Positions 1 to 5,801 are shown, counted from the stretch's first letter. The stretch is 5,801 nucleotides of DNA from Ferruginibacter sp. (GCA_025357775.1 JANXOQ010000193.1:1-5801); one strand, 5' to 3'. Program-made: numbers and translations. Notes: generated by a model not told the origin, from the sequence alone.

Positions 1-77
1 AAAATATAAAGTTGATAAAATAATGCTAGCGCAAATGGAATTATAAAATAGAAAATATAAAAATAAAGTTGGTAAAA
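1..77. repeat. Imperfect AT-rich direct repeat upstream of leuS
   Basis: Positions 1-20 and 52-77 share the blocks AAAATATAAA and GTTGATAAAA (second copy GTTGGTAAAA); the second copy has six extra bases between the two blocks. The first copy touches the left edge of the window, so the repeat may extend further left. The sequence is of low complexity, so chance similarity in an AT-rich spacer is possible. No gene is assigned here. Confidence 0.35.
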
Positions 78-173
78 GCTGAAAAAAGATATGAAGCTGA
101 AATGTGCGACGCCAATGAAGATGCCACAAGGATGTTGGCTAGTAAAAAAAGAAAAATAATAATAACCCAATAA
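30..173 (+). other. Possible remnant of a coding sequence, no start codon
   Basis: The plus strand is open in one frame from the stop at 27-29 to the TAA at 171-173. Its middle reads KAEKRYEAEMCDANEDATRM, a charged, protein-like segment with less AT-rich codons than the flanks. The only ATG codons in frame (102, 132) come too late to give a sensible gene, and the stretch is only about 47 codons. It may be the decayed 3' end of an upstream gene, part of a dispersed repeat, or chance. The minus strand of the same DNA is also open and reads as a hydrophobic peptide, so open frames alone carry little weight here. I do not recognise a family. Confidence 0.15.
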
Positions 174-184
174 AGATTATTAAA

Positions 185-204
185 ACTTTTTAATGTTAAA
201 AAGT
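185..204. promoter_or_regulatory. Perfect 9-bp inverted repeat in the leuS leader
   Basis: ACTTTTTAA (185-193) and its exact reverse complement TTAAAAAGT (196-204) are separated by only two bases, about 30 bp before the leuS ATG. A two-base loop is too tight for RNA, so the hairpin would open to about seven pairs, nearly all A-U and therefore weak. It could be a protein-binding palindrome, a weak leader hairpin, or chance in AT-rich DNA. It has no T-box features: no specifier codon context and no conserved T-box sequence were seen in the 235 bases available. Confidence 0.35.
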
Positions 205-235
205 AAAGATTTCTGTATAAATCTAAGAGCAAATA

Positions 236-3175
236 ATGGAATACAATTTTAGAGTAATTGAGCAAAATTGGCAAAAAAAATGGAAGGATAATAAAGTGTA
301 CGAAGTACCCAATGAATCGCCAAAGCCAAAGTTTTATGTACTGGATATGTTTCCTTACCCAAGTGGTGCAGGCTTGCATGTGGGGCATCCGCTTGGCTAT
401 ATTGCTAGTGATATTTATAGTAGGTACAAAAGGCTGAAAGGCTTTAATGTACTGCATCCCATGGGGTTTGATAGTTTTGGATTGCCTGCGGAGCAGTATG
501 CTTTAGAAACGGGGCAACACCCTGCTGTAACCACCGAAAAAAATATTGAAACCTTTAAAGCACAATTAGATAAAATTGGTTTTTGCTACGATTGGAGCAG
601 AGAAATACGCACTAGTGACCCATTGTATTATAAGTGGACACAAAAAATATTTTTAGAATTATTTAACTCATACTTCTGCAATACTTGCAAGCAAGCAAAG
701 CCGATTGTTGAACTAATAGAAAAGTATAAAACTAAGGGTGGTAGCAGATTTACAGCTGATGAATGGAATGCATACACTACAAAAGATCAAGCAAATATTT
801 TGATGAAACGCCGATTAGCGTTTAGCAAATTTGGCGAAGTAAACTGGTGTGAAGCACTAGGGACGGTGCTTGCAAACGATGAAGTAGTAAATGGCGTGAG
901 CGAACGTGGTGGTCATCAAGTAATAAAAAAGAAAATGCGTCAATGGTATTTGCGCATTACTGCATATGCCGATAGATTGCTACAAGGCTTGGAAACAGTG
1001 AGTTTTAGTGAGCCCATGAAGGAAATGCAACGGAATTGGATTGGGAGGAGTGAAGGTGCAGAGATGCAGTTTGTATTGGGTAGTGGGCAAAAGGCAGAAG
1101 GTAATAATCAGTTGGCAATTAAAGTTTATACTACAAGACCCGATACTATTTTTGGTGTGGATTTTTTAGTGCTTGCACCCGAGCATGAATTGGTAAATAC
1201 TATTACAACAGAAAGTGAAAAAGAAAATGTAAGTGCCTATTTAACTTATGTAAAAAGCCGTAGTGACCGTGAGCGAATGAGCGAAGTAAAACAAATTACC
1301 GGTTGCTTTACTGGAGCTTTTGCTACAAATCCTTTTACTGGAAAACAAATACCAGTATGGATTGCAGAGTATGTGCTAGTAGGCTATGGCACAGGTGCTA
1401 TTATGGCTGTGCCTTGTGGCGACCAAAGAGATTTTAATTTTGCAAAACATTTTGAAATAACTGTTACAAATATTATAGGCGATGCTTTTGATTGGAATGA
1501 AGCTAACCCAACAAAGGAAGTAAAATTATCTAATTCTGATTTTTTAAATGGCATGTTAATGAAAGATGCTATTGGTGTAGCCATAAATAAAATAGAAGAA
1601 CTAGGCATTGGCAAAAGAAAAGTAAATTATAGAATGAGGGATGCTGGCTTTAGCAGGCAGCGTTATTGGGGTGAGCCATTCCCAATTGTATGGCAAGATG
1701 AAACTGCTATAGCTTTATCAGAAACTGACCTTCCATTGGAACTGCCTTATGTTGAAAAATACAGTGCTGGGCCAAATGGAGAAGGGCCATTAGGGAATAT
1801 GACTGAGTGGCTGCAAATCCCCCCTTTGGGGGGTGGGAGGGCTAGGGAAACTTCAACAATGCCAGGGTATGCTGGCAGTAGTTGGTATTTTTTAAGATAC
1901 ATGGATCCAAATAACACCGAAACTTTTTGCGGTAGAAAAGCCAGCGATTATTGGAACCAAGTAGATGTGTATGTAGGAGGCACAGAACATGCAGTGGGGC
2001 ATTTGCTCTACAGTCGCATGTGGTCGAAAGTGTTGTACGACTTGGGTTATATAGGTTTTGATGAGCCGTTTAAGAAACTGGTAAATCAGGGGATGATAAC
2101 TGCAATTGGATTTTATGTAAAATCATTAACTTTTAAAAAGGGTGGTGGAAGTTTTTGTGGTATGTTTGGAAATCCAAAAGATTTAATTGATAATAATATA
2201 ACAAAAAATGAGTACGGAGACGAACTGGTAGTAGAGGATTACTCTAAAGATTCACTATTATTCAGATTACCATACATAGGTAATTACACAAACATTGATA
2301 AGACTATATCTAGAAGTGACTTTAAAATTTATCATAGCGAAGTAGGTAAAAATTATTGGATTCCTGACGAGACTGGTTTCATTTGGATATCGAAAGATAG
2401 TAATAAAGACAATGATTATTTTACTGTAGAATTTTTTAGTGAAAAAATGTCCAAATCAAAATACAACACCGTAAACCCCGATGAACTTTGCAATAAATAC
2501 GGTGCCGATACTTTCCGCATGTACGAAATGTTCCTTGGCCCTGTGGAGCAAAGCAAACCTTGGGATACAAAAGGTATTGAAGGTGTGCATCGGTTCTTAA
2601 AAAAACTATGGAGGTTGTTCTTCGCTGATATCTCCGCAGTTCCCTCTCCTTTGGAGAGGGCCAGGGGTGAGGCTACGGGTGGTGAGCCAAAATGGGTGGA
2701 TGAAAAACCCACCGATGCAGAGTATAAAATTTTACACAAAACAATAAAAAAAATAGAGCAAGACACAGAAAATTTTTCTTATAACACCGCCGTAGCCGCA
2801 TTTATGATTGCAGTAAATGAACTATCAGATGCTAAATGTTATAAGAAAGAAATATTATCGCAAATACTTATTTTGTTGGCACCTTATGCTCCTCATATTG
2901 CAGAAGAATTGTGGGCAGCATTGGGTTGTGGTGGTTCTATTTTAGATGCACAATATCCTATTTTAAATGAGTCGTATTTGGTAGAAGCTACCAAAGAATA
3001 TCCAGTATCTATAAATGGAAAAATGCGTAGCTCGGTATTATTAGCTACAGAAGCCAGCGAAGAAGAAGCCCGAGCAGCAGTGCTTAGAAATGAGGTTATT
3101 TTAAAATGGATGGAAGGGGCGGAGGTAAAGAAATTTATTTTTGTAAAGGGAAGAATGATAAATGTGGTGATTTGA
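236..3175 (+). CDS. leuS: Leucyl-tRNA synthetase (class Ia, Bacteroidota long form)
   Basis: This cytoplasmic enzyme charges tRNA-Leu with leucine using ATP and hydrolyses mischarged tRNA in its editing (CP1) domain. Visible motifs in order: the HIGH-type signature HVGH (residues 48-51) after FPYPSGAGL; VNWC (C205) in the region of the zinc-type insertion; the editing-site motif TTRPDT (299-304) and GTGAIMAVPCGDQRD with the expected aspartate at D396; SRQRYWGE (473-480); GSSWYFLRYMDP and GGTEHAVGHLLYSRMW; KMSKS (737-741); then the helical anticodon-binding domain and the C-terminal domain ending in KGRMINVVI. All catalytic and editing signatures are present, so it should be active. It has 979 residues against about 860 in E. 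coli. Extra length lies near residues 148-200, before KMSKS (about 116 residues from M620 to K737), and in two repeat-encoded inserts near 529-538 and 803-813. The ATG at 236 is preceded in frame by TAA at 224-226, and MEYNFRVIEQNWQKKW is the usual N-terminus of the family. No strong Shine-Dalgarno is visible. The next gene follows 135 bp downstream on the same strand across a repeat-bearing spacer, so an operon is doubtful. Confidence 0.97.
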   Translation: MEYNFRVIEQNWQKKWKDNKVYEVPNESPKPKFYVLDMFPYPSGAGLHVGHPLGYIASDIYSRYKRLKGFNVLHPMGFDSFGLPAEQYALETGQHPAVTTEKNIETFKAQLDKIGFCYDWSREIRTSDPLYYKWTQKIFLELFNSYFCNTCKQAKPIVELIEKYKTKGGSRFTADEWNAYTTKDQANILMKRRLAFSKFGEVNWCEALGTVLANDEVVNGVSERGGHQVIKKKMRQWYLRITAYADRLLQGLETVSFSEPMKEMQRNWIGRSEGAEMQFVLGSGQKAEGNNQLAIKVYTTRPDTIFGVDFLVLAPEHELVNTITTESEKENVSAYLTYVKSRSDRERMSEVKQITGCFTGAFATNPFTGKQIPVWIAEYVLVGYGTGAIMAVPCGDQRDFNFAKHFEITVTNIIGDAFDWNEANPTKEVKLSNSDFLNGMLMKDAIGVAINKIEELGIGKRKVNYRMRDAGFSRQRYWGEPFPIVWQDETAIALSETDLPLELPYVEKYSAGPNGEGPLGNMTEWLQIPPLGGGRARETSTMPGYAGSSWYFLRYMDPNNTETFCGRKASDYWNQVDVYVGGTEHAVGHLLYSRMWSKVLYDLGYIGFDEPFKKLVNQGMITAIGFYVKSLTFKKGGGSFCGMFGNPKDLIDNNITKNEYGDELVVEDYSKDSLLFRLPYIGNYTNIDKTISRSDFKIYHSEVGKNYWIPDETGFIWISKDSNKDNDYFTVEFFSEKMSKSKYNTVNPDELCNKYGADTFRMYEMFLGPVEQSKPWDTKGIEGVHRFLKKLWRLFFADISAVPSPLERARGEATGGEPKWVDEKPTDAEYKILHKTIKKIEQDTENFSYNTAVAAFMIAVNELSDAKCYKKEILSQILILLAPYAPHIAEELWAALGCGGSILDAQYPILNESYLVEATKEYPVSINGKMRSSVLLATEASEEEARAAVLRNEVILKWMEGAEVKKFIFVKGRMINVVI
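1819..1847 (+). repeat. In-frame GC-rich palindromic element 1 within leuS
   Basis: Six C (1819-1824), TTT (1825-1827) and six G (1828-1833) form a perfect 6-bp stem with a triloop, followed by a G-rich tail to 1847. It stands out from the AT-rich gene around it. In the leuS frame it reads PPLGGGRAR (residues 529-537), set just before the conserved block ETSTMPGYAGSSWYFLRYMDP, at a point where homologues as I recall them vary in length. It shares its plan with the element at 2641-2672: pyrimidine arm, TTT, purine arm, G-rich tail, with the TTT read in the same phase (cct ttg). I infer a dispersed palindromic repeat that inserted in frame. Confidence 0.6.
1828..1847 (+). other. Putative G-quadruplex motif in the leuS coding strand
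   Basis: The purine arm and tail of palindromic element 1 contain GGGGGG, T, GGG, A, GGG, CTA, GGG. That gives at least four runs of three G with loops of 1-3 bases, which fits the canonical G3+N1-7 pattern. The G-rich strand is the mRNA-sense strand, so the fold could form in RNA and would compete with the C6/G6 hairpin. Motif presence is seen directly; folding is inferred. Confidence 0.55.
2641..2672 (+). repeat. In-frame GC-rich palindromic element 2 within leuS
   Basis: CCCTCTCC (2642-2649), TTT (2650-2652) and GGAGAGGG (2653-2660) form a perfect 8-bp stem with a triloop, followed by CCAGGGGTGAGG (2661-2672). In the leuS frame it reads PSPLERARGE (residues 803-812). The peptide sits after the conserved FLKKLWRLFF helix and before DEKPTDAEYKILHKTIKKI, in the linker into the anticodon-binding helices. 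I recognise this sequence type from memory as a dispersed repeat in Bacteroidota genomes, found both between and inside genes; the copy number in this genome cannot be judged from the window. Confidence 0.65.
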
Positions 3176-3236
3176 TTTGACACAAAAAAATTAAGGTTAC
3201 TATTTCTTAACGAAGCGTATTTGCATATTTCATTGC

Positions 3237-3295
3237 CTTTGTTTTTTTGTAAAATCTTTTGCGAACTTTGTTTCCTTTGCGGCTTTGTGTGAAAC
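3237..3295. repeat. Degenerate CTTTG(C/T)G-type intergenic repeat
   Basis: The spacer between leuS and the peptidase gene holds consecutive units cttttgcgaa (3256-3265), ctttgtttc (3266-3274), ctttgcgg (3275-3282) and ctttgtgtg (3283-3291), with a related ctttgttt block starting at 3237. Read on the minus strand it is a run of CGCAAAG/ACAAAG-like units. Repeats of this kind recur between genes in many Bacteroidota genomes as I recall them. It is open on the minus strand, but the resulting peptide is repeat-derived and I do not call it a gene. It ends 16-20 bp before the downstream ATG. Confidence 0.5.
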
Positions 3296-3310
3296 ACTTA
3301 CCTTACACCT

Positions 3311-3988
3311 ATGAATAATAATATAAACTCTATTCTAAAAAAGCATCACCCTACTTTTCACCCAATAATTAAAATAAACAAAGAAAAAGAAACAATTATA
3401 CCATTCGATTTTACAGGAGCCAACAATGAAATTTCAAAAGATTTAATAGCCGATAATACAAAATTTTCTAATTGGATAAATGATAAATTAAAAAAAGAAA
3501 ATGCCAGCTTTGGTATTGGTGGTTATAATGAAAATCGAACATTTTATAGTCGTAGTAAACTCTTTGAAGGAGTGCAAGCACGAACTTTACACCTAGGTGT
3601 AGATTTGTGGGGAGCAGCTGGTACACCCGTTTATGCGCCCATAGGAGGCATGGTGCACAGCTTTGCTTTTAATGATAATTTTGGAGATTATGGTGCTACC
3701 ATTATCCTACAACACAATTTAGAAACTACTGCCTTTTATACCTTGTATGGGCATTTGTCAATTGCAGATTTAGGAAAAATGCGTATTGGAAAATTTGTAA
3801 CAAGGGGAGAAATATTTGCACACTTTGGAGAGCCAAAAGAAAATGGTGACTGGCCGCCACACTTGCATTTTCAAATAATAGAAGAGTTGGGATTGAAAGG
3901 GGGAGATTACCCTGGTGTGTGTACTATTGGCGAAGCAAAAAAATATTTAAAAAATTGTCCAGATGCAAATTTGATGATAAATTTATAA
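3311..3988 (+). CDS. M23-family metallopeptidase-like protein, no signal peptide
   Basis: The protein has 225 residues with a LytM/M23 domain over about residues 75-195. Every active-site position of the family can be found: HLGVD gives H94 and D98, LYGHLS gives H148, and PPHLHFQ gives H184 and H186. By analogy with LytM, H94, D98 and H186 would bind zinc and H148 and H184 would act in catalysis. Most M23 enzymes cut peptidoglycan cross-bridges outside the cytoplasm, but this N-terminus (MNNNINSILKKHHPTFH) is hydrophilic, with no signal peptide or membrane segment. The block from RTLHLGVDLW through GDYGATIIL to WPPHLHFQ resembles the M23 domain found fused to class-III aminotransferases in some large proteins, so the substrate may not be murein. 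The ATG at 3311 is the first possible start after an in-frame TGA at 3290-3292; no clear Shine-Dalgarno precedes it. It converges on the vWA gene with a 90-bp gap. Family assignment is firm; the role is unknown. Confidence 0.88.
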   Translation: MNNNINSILKKHHPTFHPIIKINKEKETIIPFDFTGANNEISKDLIADNTKFSNWINDKLKKENASFGIGGYNENRTFYSRSKLFEGVQARTLHLGVDLWGAAGTPVYAPIGGMVHSFAFNDNFGDYGATIILQHNLETTAFYTLYGHLSIADLGKMRIGKFVTRGEIFAHFGEPKENGDWPPHLHFQIIEELGLKGGDYPGVCTIGEAKKYLKNCPDANLMINL

Positions 3989-4010
3989 ATAGATTTATTT
4001 GAAAGTATTG

Positions 4011-4095
4011 GTATAATAATTCAGTTGCGGGCTGAAGCCATGATTAGAATTATATTTTCTTCACCTTAAATTACGGAGCTATTCAACTTTTTTAT
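4011..4095. repeat. Nested inverted repeats between convergent genes, possible terminator
   Basis: An outer pair ATAATTC (4016-4022) and GAATTAT (4047-4053) encloses an inner palindrome GGCT-GA-AGCC (4030-4039). Beyond it, CACCTTAAATTACGGAG (from about 4062) resembles a decayed form of the palindrome CTCCGACCTTTAAGGTCGGAG type that I recall as a dispersed Bacteroidota repeat often paired with a GGCTGAAGCC block. The right end of that part overlaps the stop codon of the minus-strand gene. The outer hairpin is followed by TATATTTTCT on the plus strand, so it could help end transcription of the peptidase gene; the U-tract is imperfect and the call as a terminator is weak. Confidence 0.4.
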
Positions 4096-5801
4096 TTTTC
4101 TTCTTTTTTTTATTTGGTTCATATACTTCAATAGTTTTATTAAGGAGTGTAAGAAAATCATTTTGTAAAAAAACTGTTTTGTCTGCAGATGCTTCTGCTA
4201 CTGCTTTTACAGCGTTCCAACTTGCTTTATTAATGTAAGTTGATTCTTTTAATTTTAAACCATACATAGCCACTGCTGCTGCAAACCTTATTGCATTATT
4301 AGTAGTGTCTAATTGTGCAGAAATATTAAAATCTATTTTTTGTACATTTTTTGCTTTGTCCTTTACATCATAAAACTGCAATATTAAATTACCTAATATG
4401 CTATTTTTTTTTTGCTGAAAAGTAGGTACAATTTCAAATATTGCCATAGTACTTCCACCACTTCCTATTTCGCCTCCATCTAAGTCGCTACTTGCATCTT
4501 GCACGGCTTCTTTTTTGTTATCAAACCCAACCAATCTATAACTACCCACTGCCTCCGCATTAAATTGAATGTTAATATATGCATCTTCTGCTACCGCATA
4601 CAATGTTTCTGTAAGTTCTTTTACCAATACTTTTTCTGCTTCATGCAAGTCGTCTAAATAAGCATAGTTACCATTGCCCCGCTTAGCCAATGTTTGTAAT
4701 TTTGAATCTTTAAAATTTCCCATACCTACACCCAAGCAGGTAAGATATATACCCGTTTCTCTTTGTTTGGATATTAATTCATCCAAAGCTTTTTCAGTTG
4801 TTTGTCCTACATTAAAATCTCCATCTGTAGCAAGTATAACCCTATTGTTTCCCCCAACTATAAAATTAGACCTTGCCATTTTGTATGCTGCTTCTATGGC
4901 TGATTCACCAGGGGTGTCACCAGCAGCTTCAAGTAATTCAAGGCTATTATTAATTTTTTCTTTTTCACTACCAGCCGTAGGTGAAAGCCATGTGCCTACA
5001 ATGCCGCCATAAGTTATAATAGAAACTTTGTCTACTGCCCTAAGGTTATTTACAAATAATTGAAATGCCTGTTTTAGTAAGGGTAGTCTATTCGGCATAT
5101 CCATACTACCTGATACATCAATTAAAAAAACAAAATTACCCGCAGGTATTTTATCTAATTCTATTTTTTTTGCACTAAGTTTTAGAAACAGCAATTGGTT
5201 TTTTATATTCCATGGACAAGCGGAGAGTGTACTACTAATATTTAAAATATTATTGCCAGTTGGTTTTTCGTATGCAAGATTAAAATAATTTACCATTTCT
5301 TCAATGCGTACGGCATCTTTAGGTACTGTCATTTTCATATTTACAAACCTGCGTACATTACTATACGAGGCTTTATTTACATTTAATGAAAATGACGAAT
5401 TAGGATAATTATAAGTAGATACAAATTCATTTTCTACCAATTTAAAATAAGTTTCATCGCTTATGTAAGGGCTAGATTTTGCATTGCGACTAGCATCTTT
5501 TGTAAAGGAAATAAGCTTCGGTTTATTTTTTAAAAGTGTGGCAGTAGATATTTTTAAAACAATTGTTTGCCATACATCTGTTTTTACTTTTATAATTTGC
5601 TTTTCAAATCCATCTAAAGTAATGGTTATAGAATCGTACTGCAATGCGGTATTTATACCGAAGCTACCATCATGGTCAGTGGTATAACCTATATTACTAC
5701 TATGCAATAATATTTTTGCTGCATTTAAAGGAATATTTTTTTCATCTTGTACAACACCACGTAAATAAAATTGTGCATTTGCACTGATTGCAAACAAACA
5801 A
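4079..5801 (-). CDS. Secreted vWA-domain protein, YfbK type, with carboxypeptidase-regulatory-like N-domain (5' partial)
   Basis: The stop is at 4079-4081 and the frame runs open off the right edge. The first visible residues (codon TTG at 5797) read LFAISANAQ, the end of a signal peptide with likely cleavage after ANA; no ATG is in the window, so the true start lies a few tens of bases beyond it. Numbering the TTG codon as 1, domains are: carboxypeptidase-regulatory-like beta-sandwich at about 11-85 (LRGVVQDEKNIPLNAAKIL, DHDGSFGI); linker 86-110; vWF_A N-terminal region 112-190 (FSLNVNKASYSNVRRFVN, DAVRIEEMVNYF); vWA domain about 220-395 with a complete MIDAS: DVSGS (227-231), T295 in GDTPGE, and D325 in ATDGD; then a DUF3520-like C-terminal region 400-560 (SYRLVGFDN, IGSGGSTMAIFEIVP, IRFAAAVAMYGLKLKES). 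It ends in a lysine-rich tail. The MIDAS suggests metal-dependent protein binding in the periplasm or at the cell surface; the partner is unknown. It resembles E. coli YfbK in the vWA and C-terminal parts. A coding-strand A10 run lies at 4404-4413. Confidence 0.93.
   Translation of the reverse strand, partial: CLFAISANAQFYLRGVVQDEKNIPLNAAKILLHSSNIGYTTDHDGSFGINTALQYDSITITLDGFEKQIIKVKTDVWQTIVLKISTATLLKNKPKLISFTKDASRNAKSSPYISDETYFKLVENEFVSTYNYPNSSFSLNVNKASYSNVRRFVNMKMTVPKDAVRIEEMVNYFNLAYEKPTGNNILNISSTLSACPWNIKNQLLFLKLSAKKIELDKIPAGNFVFLIDVSGSMDMPNRLPLLKQAFQLFVNNLRAVDKVSIITYGGIVGTWLSPTAGSEKEKINNSLELLEAAGDTPGESAIEAAYKMARSNFIVGGNNRVILATDGDFNVGQTTEKALDELISKQRETGIYLTCLGVGMGNFKDSKLQTLAKRGNGNYAYLDDLHEAEKVLVKELTETLYAVAEDAYINIQFNAEAVGSYRLVGFDNKKEAVQDASSDLDGGEIGSGGSTMAIFEIVPTFQQKKNSILGNLILQFYDVKDKAKNVQKIDFNISAQLDTTNNAIRFAAAVAMYGLKLKESTYINKASWNAVKAVAEASADKTVFLQNDFLTLLNKTIEVYEPNKKKKKNKKVE

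Noticed and set aside
1..235. T-box or other amino-acid-sensing leader for leuS
   Set aside because: I found no T-box consensus, no terminator-antiterminator pair and no leucine-rich leader peptide. Only a short AT-rich inverted repeat is present.
41..457. Minus-strand open frame encoding a hydrophobic 138-residue peptide that overlaps the leuS start
   Set aside because: Its first 220 bases are antisense to the conserved LeuRS N-terminus, including the HIGH motif. The remaining hydrophobicity follows from reading A-rich DNA as T-rich codons. No start context or family signature was seen.
3237..3295. CRISPR array or tandem attachment sites in the CTTTG-type repeat
   Set aside because: The units are 8-10 bp, abut without spacers and are degenerate, and no cas or integrase gene is near.
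2893..3297. Minus-strand open frame across the leuS 3' end and the downstream spacer
   Set aside because: It is half antisense to LeuRS and half translated CTTTG-type repeat, so it is a shadow rather than a gene.
3176..3310. Bacteroidota-type promoter (TTTG and TAnnTTTG boxes) for the peptidase gene
   Set aside because: Several TTTG words occur, but they belong to the repeat, and none pairs at proper spacing with a good TAnnTTTG box.
236..3988. leuS and the M23 gene as a functional operon or new system
   Set aside because: They share a strand but are separated by 135 bp of repeat-bearing DNA, and no known pathway joins them; adjacency alone is not enough.
4674..5012. Plus-strand open frame inside the vWA gene
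   Set aside because: It is antisense to the conserved vWA core with its MIDAS residues; the other strand is clearly the coding one.

Overview
The window looks like a piece of a Bacteroidota chromosome, most likely from the Chitinophagaceae or a close relative. This rests on protein signatures and base composition, not on a database search. The DNA is AT-rich. The leucyl-tRNA synthetase has the long form with lineage-specific insertions that I associate with Bacteroidota. The ribosome binding sites are weak or absent, as is usual in that phylum. The right-hand gene joins a carboxypeptidase-regulatory-like domain to a von Willebrand factor A (vWA) domain, an architecture common there.

Layout. 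Positions 1-235 carry no convincing gene: there is an imperfect AT-rich direct repeat, a short open stretch that may be a coding remnant, and a perfect 9-bp inverted repeat about 30 bp before the first gene. Positions 236-3175 (+) are leuS, complete and apparently functional. Positions 3176-3310 are intergenic and hold a degenerate CTTTG-type repeat. Positions 3311-3988 (+) encode a complete, leaderless M23-family metallopeptidase. Positions 3989-4078 separate two convergent genes and hold nested inverted repeats. From 4079 to the right edge (-) is a secreted vWA-domain protein of the YfbK type, whose start codon lies outside the window.

The three genes show no evident shared pathway: one is translation housekeeping, one a predicted metallopeptidase without export signal, one an envelope-type vWA protein. 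I see no defence locus, CRISPR array, transposase, tRNA or rRNA, and no gene cluster that amounts to a new system.

The most interesting feature is small. leuS contains two short GC-rich palindromic elements (about 1819-1847 and 2641-2672), each with a TTT triloop in the same reading phase. They are translated as extra peptides (PPLGGGRARE and PSPLERARGE) at two variable points of the synthetase. They resemble in principle the Rickettsia palindromic elements that insert in frame into genes. The first also makes a canonical G-quadruplex motif on the mRNA-sense strand. Together with the repeats on both sides of the M23 gene, this suggests a genome seeded with small dispersed repeats.
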